Positions 11,246 through 24,530 of a stretch of 64,000 nt of DNA are shown piece after piece. The stretch is from Chinchilla lanigera (taxonomy: Eukaryota > Chordata > Mammalia > Rodentia > Chinchillidae), in NCBI RefSeq assembly GCF_000276665.1, contig NW_004955404.1, forward strand, positions 34,925,908 to 34,989,907, in the 5' to 3' direction. The notes below the pieces were generated by a model that did not search any database, was not told the DNA's origin, and saw nothing but the letters and a program-made list of their open reading frames with translations. Made by a program: the position numbers and the translations under genes. How positions within the stretch are numbered: position 1 is the stretch's first letter; every line of letters begins with the position of its first letter.

Positions 11246-14040
11246 CCAAATTCATTTGCCAGTATTGCAGGGGAAAAAAAAGAAGGAAGAACATGAGACA
11301 AATAGCAAAATAATTCTACTGTTATATCCAAGCACTGGTGAATGTTATCACAGATTTGAGCCATTCTGTCACCAGAAATGTTTAATGTCTATTTGACACA
11401 GAAGAACAGTGACCACACCAGTTCCTTGGGGTCCACATTCCTTTGTCTTACATGTATTGATTGTCTATTGATTTAAAGAAGAGCATTATCTTATTATATA
11501 TTCTATAGACATACTATTGTATGACTCATTCTATAGATATCTCCAACTAAAAGTGGTGGAGGAAAATCAGAGCAGTTAAATGTTATTTCATGCTTTTCTT
11601 CCTGGTAGCTTTAAATGTAAAAATCAAGGTCATTATATAATTATATGACACTTTTCTTTTGAAGGATCATGACTTTCATTATAAGAAGTAAAATAATGCC
11701 TGAGAAAAACAACAGTATTATCATCTCACCTGTTATCTGTTGTATAGCATGGGAAAGATTAAAATGTTGGGAGATTTGATATAAAAAAGCAGTTTGGCTT
11801 CTTTTTGAGGTCATTAACTCTTTTCTTTTAATAGTCGGTGGTAAACATAATAATCAGTGGTAGAAATTTTTAGTAGCTAATCAATCACCACTTGTCATCT
11901 GTCCTTTCTAACAGAATCTCAACTTTGTCTTTTCTTTAAGAGTGTACTTAAGGCTCCATGTTCCACACCAGCTGTGAGTCATGGTGGTCCTGTTCTCCTG
12001 GCTTGTAACTGGTGGAACATGATCATAAGGTATGATTATGGCCAGTGAAATACCAGGAGAGGGTCTTTTGGACATCACCTGGGAAATATTTCTTTGAGGA
12101 ATGAAAATAAATATAGGATAAATGCATTCCAATTTGAAAAAAATTGCTTTTAAGAACAAATTATGGATCAACTTGTTAATGTAAGTGTAACTACCAACAG
12201 CCAGCAGAAAGAAAATAGGACTAACCTTCAATTATAGACACAATTGTTCTACTGATTTAACTACATACTTATGAACCTCTATGTACTAAGTCTGATGTGT
12301 TTATAATAATAAATAATATTATTTATTATTTAAGAGTTTTTCTTACTTGTTCTCTATGGCATACCTAGCTCCACAATCATGCTTTACAATTTCATGGTAA
12401 AATATGTTAAGACTTCACATTTGTGACATTGTTCTATTCAGTTGTCATCCATGTATCATTTTATTAGCATGTTTAAGTGAGTTGATAGTGTCAGAGGACA
12501 GACACCAAACAAAAACTCATTTTCATTCTTTAAATGTCTTAAGCATAGTGTCCAAACATACAATCATACTTTGCCTATAGTCTCAGGAATGTGTAATGAT
12601 ATTCATACCCTTTTTTCTTTATTCATCTAATTTTTACTCATCAGCTTCCATAAGGCGGCTGAATACTGGTAGATGGTAATGGTATGTTCTCTTTGCTTTT
12701 CGAAACCCATCAGGATACAGAATAAGATGAAGATTTTACGCAGTAGTCTTAAGCTTAATTGGTACATTTATTTCTGCAAATGCAGATCTATAAATGATTC
12801 CTCCCTCAATGAAATGTTCAGATGTTCTTGCTATCATTGCAAATTAAAGTATATGAGATAAAAAAAAGAAAGTACAAAGGTTTTTATTCACTAAGTGATA
12901 TATATATGTGTATATATTTGAATCCCTTTCATATATTTTCAGGGTGCATTTCAACAATTTGAGTTTTCCACATAACTAAACTTTACATAATATATGGATT
13001 GACTTTGTAAAAATGACTCAAAATTTTGCAGCTGTTGTTTACATTTCTACCTCTAAATGTAAAAAGTTGGAGGAATGGGTGACCTTGGAAGTTCTGAGCT
13101 TTCTTGGTGACACGTATGAGTCAAGGCGATTGCCAGCACAGAACTGTTTTCTTACTCACATTTATTGGCTGAAGAAAGTGGTTTGATGTGACTGTCACTG
13201 CTTGAAAGAAAAGCTACTGCAGACGTTGAAATCTGTTTTTGGTTCTCTTAAGTAAGTGAGAAAGGACATACAATAGTGGAGTCTCAGATGCTTTTCTTAA
13301 AGGACTTTCAGGCCACAGTTCAGTGTCTGAGTTTGTTGCTTATTTCCAAACTTGAATTTCTTGACTTCCCGAGACACAGGCTTCTTTTAGGCCACCAGGC
13401 TAACGCACTGATGCTTAGATATTATTTCAATCAGAGAACTGTGTTCCATTACCCTAGGATCTCTGTGAAGCTGTGGATTAGGTTAAAAAACCAAGAATAG
13501 CTCCTGGTGGTTGAAAGATTATTGTTTTGCTACATTACCGCATTGCAGGCATGAGCACGTTCTTTCAGTATTTTAGAGTTTCACAATGTTACAATTAATT
13601 AATTGTGTTTATCTAGCTAAAACACCAGTCAGAGTTAGTGCCTGCACTTTTACTGAATCCTTTGAATTCCCTTGATCTTTCTTTTTTCTTATCCTCCCTG
13701 TGTACTGTAGCACAATTTTCCCAAACCCATAAAACTTTGATTAATGGAACAAAGAATTAGACTTGAGATACCTGCTTTTGTTATTCTCCCATGCTTCTCT
13801 GACCTTCGGGTCACTTGCTAAATGTACCTTAGCCTTTTTTCCCCTACAGAATCATAAATGGAATAATAAAATTTTAAAGTATGACCACCTTTGCCATTAC
13901 TAAATACTATTAAATATATACGCACATACAAATACAGAGCTTCTTTTCTAGAAATTTTTTGGCATTTTTTTCACCTTTCTTCCCCTTTACCTTCAGCATT
14001 CTGACTATGTTCATGTATACTAAATGGTAGAAAATAAAGT

Positions 14041-14140
14041 TGAGACTGTAATATAGCTCAGTGGCAGTAGCATCCTTACCTAGTATGCCCAAGGTCCTGG
14101 GTTCAACATCCACCACCACAAAAGAAAAAAGAAAAAAAGG
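14041..14140 (+). mobile_element. ID SINE (tRNA-Ala-derived)
   Basis: A-box region atagctcagtggcag at 14053-14067 and B-box region gttcaacatc at 14101-14110, joined by cttacctagtatgcccaagg, with an A/AG tail. The diverged start and weak B-box suggest an old copy. Confidence 0.88.
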
Positions 14141-14469
14141 GACTGAAAGTATCACATAGTCAGTCACTCTTCAGCAGTGCCTTCCCCTCACAAATTTTAA
14201 GCAGCACTTCACTAATTTGAATCTAAAACCTTCTTAACTTACGAAAGCTAATTATTTCAGCTTGCTTCAGACTGATACCCAAGTTTAACTATATTTTTAG
14301 AAACCTTCAATTTAGGCCCTCAGTATTGTATGCATGGAATTTTTTTTTCCACTCTGAGTTGAGTTAGGTTGCCTAATCTCTGTACTTTTCTTTTTTCCAG
14401 AAGTTTCTGGGCTACACATGGCAAATATAACAAAGAGCCACACTTAGTGGTCTAAATGTGATTCCTCCT

Positions 14470-14870
14470 TGACCCCAGAACTTACTGCCCCAGCAGTGGG
14501 GAGTGGAGTTTGAAATAGGAACACTGGTCTTGCTTCCAGCGGGTGCTGCTCTTGGAAGCAGCCATCATGTTCAGATTGAAAGGTGGCCAAGACAACATGC
14601 TGGGGACATGTTCAGGGCATGGAGCTCCCAAATGCCACTTGGTAGGAAGGGGGCTGGGTGTGCCCCTGAGCGTATTGGGACTTCGTGGAGGAATTTTGCA
14701 GAGGTGTCCTGTGAGAAATGAAGAGCTAACCCTCCTTTCTGTTGGATACCCTCTGAAACAGGATGCAAAAGAGTGCTTTGTCCTTTTCGAACAGCTAATG
14801 TGCACTGTGGGTGACATGAAGATCCACGATGTGTGGGTCAAGTTGTTATAGGTGGGGCTGTGACTTCCAT
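14470..14870. other. GC-richer stretch of unknown origin
   Basis: Noticeably more GC-rich than its surroundings, with overlapping open frames on both strands (up to 147 codons on the minus strand). None of the translations shows a domain, signal or repeat that I recognise. I read it as an unassigned old repeat or unique sequence, not a gene. Confidence 0.4.
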
Positions 14871-15828
14871 CCTCAATACAGTGCCTGCCAAAGACAAAGG
14901 CTTTAGTTTGGAAAAATTCATTCATTTTCTTGTGTAGGAAACAGTGATTGAAAACTACATACCGTGTTGACTGAGAGTATCAATTAGAAAGATGTAATTG
15001 TTACTCTAAAATATTTAATTGTGTATCAATAGAATGAAGTATTTTCTAGTAGTGTTTTTGTTTCTGATAATACAAGGATTTATGCACTAGAATGGATCAG
15101 GTAGTACCTCTCTTATTTACAATGGTTTTAATCAATATTAAAAGTACAGTGGACAGTGCAATGGTAAGATTATAAGGCAGAGCGTTTTGCTAAGTGGGAG
15201 ACTACAATTTAAGGAGTTAGCTTTGTGGGGAAGAAAACATACCTTCTTCCTCCCTTTCGTAGTCTTACATTGCACTAGAGAGATTGTTCTCTAAGATTCT
15301 ACATCTAAAGAATGCATTTTTTGTATTGTTCAAAGCTGACCTCTGCTTTAAGAAAAGTTTATCTGTACTTTTTCATCTGTTTAGAAACATACATTTTTGG
15401 TTAAGAGATCGAAGACAATCTCTCTTTGTCTTTTTTTCCTGAGCTAGGGAGGTTGAGATAAAAAAGAATGACTGCTTTAAAAGTCACACATGGCTGTAAT
15501 TTAAGATTTTTTCCCTCTCATTGTCCGTAACAGTTGAAAGAAACCTTCAATGAAAGTTTATTAACTAGGCCAATGCCTGAGGCAATAAAGGTTCATTTAT
15601 TACCAGTTCCTTGGCTGTTTTTCTTCTTCTATTTTTCGGTTAAACTCATAGTGTAAGATAATACTTCACAAAATTAAACCTTTGACCTTCTGTAGAGTTA
15701 AGTCTCCTTTGATTAGATAAAGTAACAATTTATGGTCCAGCATGAGGTTGCACATGAAATGAATAATGCAAAGACTCTGTGTGGACTGAGAATCTATTGC
15801 TTTTGAAAAGATGAATGCTGTTTAAAGG

Positions 15829-15838
15829 CGGGGGGGGG
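15829..15838. repeat. Short poly(G) run
   Basis: An uninterrupted run of nine or ten G bases, with a run of six or more C on the other strand giving a Pro frame. Confidence 0.8.
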
Positions 15839-17593
15839 TCCTGCTTCAGTGTGTTGTCTTTATTCAGTATGCACTTTAGTGATATTTCACAAAGCTTTAC
15901 TTTAAAGATAAACGTATATTTGAATTTTCTAATTCTCACAAGAAACATATATAGTCAAAGTATTGCAAAAAGCTTTTGCAACTCTTGAGACTATTATATG
16001 TGTGATTATGCTACATATTCCAGGTATTCTGAAGAGCTAAAACTAAATCAGTGCATGTGAAAGTTGGTCCTTGATTTTACAAATGCATTTACAAGTGATA
16101 GGATAATTAGAATATCATTATTGTCATAGTATTATGTGCCACTGTTAATATGGCTTATATTAAAATAGTAAATATAAAAGAATAAAAAGAAATGCAACAC
16201 AAAAAACAGTAATGAAAACATTAAGCTGATTCTTAATTGTTAAACCAATCCAGAGAGTTCACTTTTTGAATATTATGATACTTCATGGATAACATTAATA
16301 TTTTAAATTGGGTTTTGCTTAAGTCAAATTATAAATCTGAAGTATCATAACTGTCAAAAGAATGATTGGATATGAAATTTCCAGAGATTTTAAATTTTTT
16401 CTAGTTTTAAAATTGTTTAAAAAATGAGAAAAGTCTCAAATCGATCAATTAGAACACTTTCTTGGAGTTGCCTAATTATTATAGAAGAGACACACGTACT
16501 TGCAGAACCAGAAGTGCTGTTTACTTCTGTCTGCAGCTTGGTGGAGTACAGAGATATGTACATAGAGCAGGTCCTGTTTTTTCACAAAGCTGTTGTGATT
16601 AGCTGGTTGTTTAAATCACTAATTGATATGCAGAAGCCGAATTCTTGAGAGAAGTGTTTTAGTTTTAGTTTTTCAATTAGCTTAAATTATTTAAGGTGAA
16701 TAAATCTACTGCAGTGATTTAGTTTCTTTTAATAGAAGCTCCTGATACAACACAAATTAGGTCAAGAGAAGCCTTTGCATCAGGATAACCACAGACTTTG
16801 CTCCTAAAATGAAGGGATGTAGGGGAAACTGGATTTGCTGTGACTTACTGCAGTTTGGAAACAAAGTAAAAGTTCATATGAAAAACACAGAAGTGTCACT
16901 TTTCTGGTCATGTTATGACTTAAGCATTCTTTTTAGGAATGTTTTCGGAAGCAAAAAAGTGACTAATATAATAACAACCATTGCTAATTCCTGCCTGACA
17001 CCCACTTACTTTTTTCTTACGTGAACTGGTTGAAACATAATACTGAAACTTTATCAGAGAAATGGTTTTAAACTTGAAAAAACATTTGTTCTTGAAAAAC
17101 AAACTGTTGTTCACCTCATAATCTAAGTAAGTTGCCTGATCACTGCAAGGAGTTAAGTAATTTGACAACTACTTCAAAAATATGCTAAGACGTAGAGTTC
17201 ATTTACTTTAACATCCTACCCTCTAGGATAACCCGAGACTGGACCATGGCCCATTTTTCTTTTCCTTCCCTGATGTGTGGTGATATCTGCTTTCCTAAAT
17301 TAATCAAGATTATTATTATTTTCCATGTTCCAGCTGTAGAACTGTAACCAAAAACCTACTTTTCTGAAAACTATCTCTATTCACACTTTTATTGTAACCA
17401 AATGGGGAAATGTCCAACTCCTAGTCTGATTATGCTGATTAATTGATGTTAATAAACATATAAACGTCTAATGACAAAGAATTGAAATCTGTATTCCACA
17501 AGCACTGACTGCCCATTCTGACTGTTTCTCAGTGGATTCAGGATTTGAATACTTTTCCTACCTTACTCAGACTGTTACCTCTATTTAGAAAGA

Positions 17594-17615
17594 ACACACA
17601 CACACACACACACAC
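17594..17615. repeat. (CA)n microsatellite
   Basis: Eleven CA units followed by an interrupted CACACA. Confidence 0.95.
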
Positions 17616-17769
17616 GAGTGCACACACCAGTATCTATGAATACATTAATAAGTCTTTTGCTTAAAAATGTTTCCATTACTATATAGGAAACATTTTCCGC
17701 CACCTCTTTCCCAGCAATACCTATCTCATTGGATAATTTTCCTTAAATAAAGCTTAAATGTAAAAATAG

Positions 17770-18004
17770 TTACTTATTTTTCTTTCTTTTCTGCATTTCT
17801 CTCTCTATCCTTCCTTCTTTCTCCTCTTTCCTTCCTCCTTTCTCATTTTTCTTTCTCTCTTGTTCTCTTTCTTTCTTTGTCTTTCTTTCTCCCTTCCTCC
17901 CTTCCTTCCTTCCTTCCTTCCTTCCTTCCTTCCTTCCTTCCTTCCTTCCTTCCTTCCTTCCTCCCTTCCTTCCTTCCTTCCTTCTTTCCTTCCTTTCTTC
18001 ATTT
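17770..18004. repeat. Pyrimidine tract with (CCTT)n core
   Basis: TTTC/TCTC-rich lead-in, then a near-perfect CCTT array at about 17890-17999. Both strands are open over it (Phe-Leu-Pro-Ser or Lys-Glu-Gly-Arg repeats), which is low-complexity translation, not genes. Confidence 0.95.
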
Positions 18005-18924
18005 CACCTTCCATCCTCTTCTCCCAAGCAACTGTATACTACTTGGATTCAAGAAAAAGGAAAAACACAGCAAAATAAAACTTAGACTCATTGATGTATC
18101 AGAAGATTTAGAAGTGAATTTATATGCTATTGAGAAAAGAAGAATATTTAGAGAGATTATTTTTAAACTAATATGTCAATGAATTTCTTCTTTTGCACGA
18201 AATTAAACTTATAGCACTATCTGCTTTTTTTCACTTCTATTCTTTAAACTGTCACTAACATATTAACAAGTAGCTTCTTTTCAAATATCCATTTAGAATG
18301 TCACACAGTGTTAGACACTCTCGTATTAGTGAAAGCTATGTGCCTGGGGTCAATTCATTGAGTAATTTGACTTGAGGGCAGCACAAATAGTAAGAGGTAG
18401 TTTAGCTCTACACAAAATGGGGACATACCATGTTTTTTGCTTATGCAATAAAAGAACAAAAGAAATGGTTCAAAGAAATTAGTCAAATTTGACCTCTGCC
18501 TATTTGCTTATAGTTCGAATTTGTTTCATATTCAAGACATGCAGAGAATAATTTATTCACTTTTCTTTGCTTTTATTTTTTTAGCTTTGTGTTATATGTA
18601 AGATCCTAGTATGGATTTAGGGAAGGATTATAAATTTTATATTTTACCAGTAGTAGCACAAATTAAAAGTTTAACGCATGGAAATTAACGACCATTGTTT
18701 CTATATATTCTAATATATACAACTCAAACACAGATGAACATCTAGATTACATTTTAAGTGACATATTTCTAACTTGTATTTGTGACATCATCTGAGAGTC
18801 TGTAACCTTGACTTCTTAGGTAATTCAGAAACTCGTAGAGCAAAAGGAATTCATTCTTTTCAAAGACTACATAGTTTACGGTATTCTGTAACTTTTACAT
18901 TTGGGTCAGTGTGAACAAACACTG

Positions 18925-19045
18925 CACCTGGAGTTAGAGGAATGAGTGTGACTCTGTCATTATTTGATGTGTGACTTTATAAAAGTGACTAACCTCGTTG
19001 CCCCTGTTTCAGCAGCAGCAAAATGAAAGAATCACATTAAGTAAA
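18925..19045 (+). repeat. MIR SINE fragment
   Basis: Reads acctggagttagagg, tgtgactttataaaagtgac, taacctcgttgcccctgttt and a cagcaaaatgaaagaat block. This is the MIR order (ggagtcaga, tgtgaccttgggcaagt, taacctctctgagcctcagt, tgtaaaatgggaataat). Confidence 0.65.
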
Positions 19046-20639
19046 AGCTTAATTTTAATTCTTTCCACTCCCCCTGTCTTCTAAGTTTAGACCACAAAGA
19101 GTAGCTTAGAATTATTTTTCTCTTTCATTAGCACATAGTGGGACACATAATACATCTGTTCATCATGGGGAATGGTACATACACACGTCACATGTTGATT
19201 CTTTTGACTTCCCTTTCTAATGTAATATCAAAGGTAGAATAAAAGACATATACTCAGGACCTTGTGCCAATTTCAAGTTTATATAACTTAGCTGATTTTT
19301 TATTTATAAATAAATTAAAGTAATTTTTAAATCTCCATTGGTTTGTTGTAGCCCATTTGTATAAGTCAGTGATCAGATGGTGAATGTTTCAGAGCTTCCA
19401 TGGTGCTCAGTGATTTACACATGGCCGAGTGTCATCCCTTGGGTGTTTTTACCTTTCAGTTTCACTGCGCCTGCAACCCTTTCACTCAAGGAAAGTGAGA
19501 CTTTCAGTTATCCAGTTAAAGAATGCTAAAGCTGATCTCTATTTTATTTATCAGTCATTATCAGTATGATAATAATAATATATTTCTTGTTGTACACTTT
19601 TCCAAATTAGTAGTGGCTTTTGGTTGTTGCTGTTGTTAATCCAAACAGTTTAAAAATCTAATTTAATCAATGGAAAAACTGAATACTGGTATAGGGAGTG
19701 TTTCCAATAGACACCTCTAGGATCAATTTTCTTTTCCTCTGCAGAATACAAATGTGTTGCAAAGGACAAGAAAAGTCAGTCCAGTGAACGTTAAGAGACA
19801 AATGCACACTGAAAATCTTCAGCATAACCAGATTCACAATCAAGTTGCTTATTCTAATTGCTTATCATTTATTTATTTGAAGCATTTTAAAGATAGTACC
19901 GCTGGAAATTAATGTCAATTTTTGGACAGCTGGTATTTAAATAAGGATAGAAAGAAAATGGGGAGGGGGGAAAGTACTGGTGTTTTCAAATTGCTATAGT
20001 GAGCCAAGAGTTCTAAGACTTGGAGTGATTTGAATTGAGCTGTAATTCAAACTCATATGGAGCTTACAATGCACCTTCAACATAGTTTTGCGGAGTGTAT
20101 AGGAACTGTCAGGAGCAGAAAGATTACTTCACAGTAATGACTGTTGAAGTGAACGATGCTTTTTGATGTTTTACTTTCTGAATTGAATTGTTAGACAAGA
20201 TTAATTGCACACAGTGAGAGTTTTAAATGAATGACTATGTAAAGTGTTAAGTTTCTCTGTATGCCACTCAGGAGAAAATAGCTGCAAGGTTTAAGTGAAT
20301 AAATGTATTTAATGCACAAAATGCCTGGGCTAATTTTAAAATTCCTTTACCAACATTCTTATCGAAAATAGAAACTCACTTTATTTGTCTGTCTTGGTTA
20401 TATTGCTCTGGTGGAAGTAATTTAATATTCCTGTTTTCCAGTAATCTTCTATTTCAACAGAAGTAAACAATAGCTTTCATAAATTAAAAATACACTCTTC
20501 TGAACATGCTTATAAGATTAAAAAACAAGGCTGTAAACATTTATGACTGAAACAAACTAGATTGTTCAAATACTGCCATGATGTATCATGTATATCAATA
20601 TGGCACTGATATCAGTTAGAATGCAAACAAGGTTTTAAA

Positions 20640-20930
20640 TGATGTGCCCCTTCATTTCAGCTGGAGAATCCGCTTCACACCATCTGCCTATCAGATGGTT
20701 AGGAACCAGGACTGCGTATTAATGCCACATGTTCGATTTTCCTGCTTCTTGTAATGGTTAGATTCATATTGCTAATAGCTGTGCATGAGCACTGTCGATG
20801 AAATTTCTGTGACGGTGGAGTGATGAGATATTTATAAGCCGCCTGTCTCCCTGAATAATCAGTAGGAAGGATGCCAGACATAAACAACTTATCAATTACA
20901 GAATATTAATAATAATAACAACCATGGAGT
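20640..20930. promoter_or_regulatory. Candidate intronic enhancer with E-box palindrome
   Basis: Repeat-free block of higher complexity than its surroundings. It holds an 8-base inverted repeat, ACCATCTG at 20679-20686 and CAGATGGT at 20692-20699, separated by CCTAT, so two proneural-type E-boxes face each other. TATTAATG follows at about 20718. Regulatory function is inferred from motif content and from the known richness of DACH1 introns in conserved non-coding elements. Conservation was not tested. Confidence 0.35.
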
Positions 20931-21794
20931 ATAATCTACTGCATGTTTAAACTTCTTTCTTCTAAATTCCAGTAAAGTAACATAGGCTACTAAAGAGTCT
21001 GTAATACTGGTTTGAATACTTACATCTCATGGATGTTACCCCTTTTATTCAACCATTAGGTTTTGGGAAACACATTTTATATGGAATGCAGTGTAAAAGT
21101 AGACAACATATCAAACATTTGGAAGTCATCTTGATGTCTTTGAAACCAAAGATCAAAGATTGGACCTTTCAAGTTAATGAGCAAACAAACAGATCAGAGA
21201 AAGAACTTGACAGCAATATGTCTCTTTTATTGATATTTATAATCTATCGTTGTAATCTTCTATTTATAACCAAGGGCACTAACTTATTTGAAATAAATAG
21301 AAGGAAGATACTTTTCCTTTCTAAAAAGAGTGATCAAGATCGCTTAATGGCATTTGAAGAACTTAAAGGCTACTTTAATAAAAATTGAAAGCAGAAGAAA
21401 TGTGGTCTTTGCAAATTAAAGTAATCCTCTTAAATGGCAACAATGTCCACCTACCTTCCAAAAGATAAATCTATGGATTGGTTTTAGGACTTTGAGTTTG
21501 GAATAGCAAAGGCTTTATATCAATGAAGCACATGATGAAGATTTAGTGCTTTTTTGATAAATTTATTCACTGTAGACAGGTAGTTGAAATGATTTACTGG
21601 AAACCTGGTTTTAAATATCCATTTGTTAAATGGCGAAATTCTCACTCTGTGCATTAAATAACTTTTGTTATATTTGCATTTTTGTTAGTAACAGAATAAA
21701 GCTGAAACTACAGATAAGGACATGATGGACTCTATGACTTATTTTATGATATCGGCTGTCATATATGGGAGGCTTAGAAAGTTTCCAGGCTGTT

Positions 21795-21925
21795 GTATAT
21801 ATTATTTTACCTTAATTCTTCACAACATGACTATGAGGTCAGGATTGTTATCCATATTTTTAGAGATGAAAATTTTCAAACCTAGAACATTGTATAATTT
21901 TCTGTGCTATTCCAGATAAATTGTA
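21795..21925 (+). repeat. MIR SINE fragment
   Basis: Contains cttaattcttcacaacatga, then ctatgaggtcaggattgtta, tccatatttttagagatgaa and aattttcaaacc, the standard 3' order of MIR. Confidence 0.62.
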
Positions 21926-23023
21926 TACATGTTGTCCAAATTGTGTGTGATTGTTTGGGGTGCTTTTGTCAACCCTGTTATACTTCTTCCTTATAGAATA
22001 GTGAATTTAGATGATCAGCAGCTTCCATATTGGTTACTAATTCAGCAGGAACTTTAGAAGACTGTAGTGGAACATAAAAAGGTGAAATTAAATGATTAGG
22101 CAGGTTAAAAATTTAAACAATAACCTGTTTAAAAAATCATTAGAATTTGCCCTGATGAAGTAAAGCAGAATACAACCTACAGCAATGTTTCCATTAGTTA
22201 TATAATATGACAAGCTGTGTTTCTAATTTCTCTGTGAAAATCTGTTACTTCTTTTAAATTTCAGATGATGAAGTTTGTGGTGATCAGTTAGGAATGAAAA
22301 GGAAACCTAAGTGTCATTGCATCACATAAGGGATACAGGATATTTTCTGATGCTTGACGCACAGTCCCTTTCTTGAAGTACAGTTAATGGGGCCATGATA
22401 TATTATCCTTTGTCTGAAGAAAAACTTGTTTTTAAACCAAAAATATTTCTAAATTTGTTTTTATCAGGGAAAATGAGTTTTAATATACATTAAATTTTCC
22501 CATCATCAATGATAAATTAGATTTAGAAATTCTTTTAAAATGACATGACAACATGCTACATTTGACTTAGTTCATGACAAGTCTCGTATTTGTGGATGAA
22601 ATACTATAAATCTTGGGTAGGGTAAGAGTTGGCTTAATGAAGTAAAATAGAGGAAATAATAATTCCTTAGGTTAATGGAACATTTTTCATCCCTTTGTTC
22701 CTCACAGTTACCACCTAGCTGTGCTCCCGTCAGTTAGATTGGTGATTTTGATGTAAAGATTTTGCCTTATCAGTTGGATGTGATGCTCACTTCCCTTAGA
22801 TTATTTGGTGATAACTTGAATCATATTTTGTAAACAGACTACTGCTAAAAATTTTAACCTACCTAATCATTTATGTTACTTTCACTTTTTAATATTCCAT
22901 TAAAGTCCTCTAAAGTTTACAAGCTTCCTGTTGATTCATAAACATATTCATGTTTGATAGTCACTACAGTGATCTGCTTGCGTAATAAGCTTTCACTATA
23001 AGGAAAGAACATACCATGGAAAT

Positions 23024-23033
23024 ATTTCTTTCT

Positions 23034-23100
<67 letters not shown>

Positions 23101-23154
23101 CTCTTTCATTTTCTTTCTTTCTCTTTTTCTTTCTTTCGTCTTTCTTTTTTCTCT
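23024..23154. repeat. (TTTC)n microsatellite
   Basis: Long perfect TTTC array, breaking down into TCTC/TTTTC after 23100. Apparent Lys-Glu-Arg-Lys and Phe-Leu-Ser frames over it are artefacts. Confidence 0.96.
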
Positions 23155-23594
23155 TCCTTCTCTATTATTTAAATGTTTTTCCTCCAACAAAGGAAATTTT
23201 GTAAAAAAAAGAAAAAAAAATCTTATACTTTGAGAAACACCAATTTGCTTAGTTTTGAAGGGAAAATAGGCTGTTTTAATTAAGAGTTAAAAGCAGTGGT
23301 AAATTGCAATATAAGGCATTTCAAGGTGGGATAAGGAAGCAGGGTATAACAAAAATTCTCTAAAAGTCTGAGGTAAGGGGTAAATATGATCAGTGAAATT
23401 ATGGTAAGTGCCTATGAAAAGTCATGCTTTGTATTAAATTGGTGACACTTGCTACTTCCAGTACATTCCCATTTATTGTAACATAAAAACAATGGGTTAA
23501 ACTACTTTTCATTGGCACAATCAGAATAAAAACCATATTTCTCCTGCAGTTCTCCCTGTAATCTAGTTTGAAAAGTCTTTTTTCATTCAGTGAC

Positions 23595-24530
23595 AATTTA
23601 TGCCTAGCACTGTGATAAACATTTGGGATGCATATACAAAAACAGTACTTCCATCCTTTTGGTGCTGTCAGGTAGAGAAGTTAGCCGTAATCCTTTCTTC
23701 CTAGGTCCACACCCATTTTCCTCAAAAAATAAGCAGAAGAAGAGATGAAGCAGTTGCTTTGCTCTCTTCAGACTGCACATTAAAATGACCTGTGGGATAG
23801 TAAAATTAATGAAAAGTAATGCAAATACAAAGGTCCCAACTCAAACCGACAGAGTCAGAATCTGAGATGGCAGTGCTTGGCTCCTTGCTTGATTTGAAGG
23901 CGGGCGCCCTCTGATTCTATGACACAGCTAGGGATGGCCGACTCCCATCAGGCGGGGAAGAGAACAGGAGCTGGCGAATCACAAAATATACTCAAGGGGC
24001 GGCTTGCTGAAAAGTCAGGCATGGCTCTTGGAGGAGTAAACCTTGAGACAGTTCTTAGAAGACTGATAAAGATGAAGATTCAGGGATCTCAGCTTGCTTC
24101 TCTGCTTCTCTTAGAGCATTTCCATAAAAAAGGCTTAAGCAGGTCAGGGACAGGGGACTTCAGAGCGCCTTTGGAAAGTAGCTACAACACGTGCAAGCAC
24201 AGGCTGGAAATAACGAAAAGGAAGTGAAAGAAAACCTGCGTATCTGGGGCACAGAGGGGGAACAATGATTCCACTCAGACAGTCAAGGAAGTGAGCACTA
24301 TGAGTCCTGACTACCATGTGAATCACTGAACTTGATCCTAAGAGCGGGAATTGAAAGTCATAAGCAGATCTGCATTTCATAAGGTCACATTGACCACTGT
24401 GTGAACGATAAGACATTGGAAGTGAGGGAAGTGGAAGTTGTCGAGGAGTTTGTTGCAGGACGCAAGATGAAAGAAAGGAAGTTGGCATGGTGGAGGGCAG
24501 TGAAAATGGAAATTGGTTGAATATGCAAGA
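23595..24530 (-). mobile_element. L2 LINE fragments, antisense, interrupted
   Basis: On the + strand 23595-23690 reads tatgcctagcactgtgataa, catttgggatgcatatac and ggtgctgtcaggtagagaag. From 24260 to 24520 it reads actatgagtcctgactacca, cttgatcctaagagcgggaa, gcagatctgcatttcataag and gaccactgtgtgaacgataa. Both match the reverse complement of the L2 3' half. The stretch 23755-23885 is a separate MER5-like element. Open frames at 23919-24488 lie inside this and are not genes. Confidence 0.6.
23755..23885 (+). mobile_element. MER5A-like DNA transposon fragment (hAT-Charlie)
   Basis: Order of landmarks: ttcagactgcacattaaaat, gacctgtgggatagt, a gtcccaactcaa block and cagagtcagaatctgagatg. These follow MER5A (tgcacattggaatcacctggg, gggtcccacccc, agagattctgattta). 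It sits between L2 pieces, so it is probably inserted into them. Confidence 0.6.

Noticed and set aside
11908..12231. 107-codon minus-strand frame with a hydrophobic start
   Set aside because: No recognisable domain, no support from splice or promoter signals; the sequence looks like an old unassigned repeat.
17805..18182. Long open frames on both strands rich in Phe-Leu-Pro-Ser or Lys-Glu-Gly-Arg
   Set aside because: They translate the (CCTT)n microsatellite; a stop-free low-complexity repeat, not a gene.
22996..23204. Lys/Glu/Arg-rich and Phe/Leu/Ser-rich open frames
   Set aside because: Translation of the (TTTC)n array.
23919..24488. 102- and 114-codon frames on opposite strands
   Set aside because: They fall in diverged L2 sequence and show no known domain.
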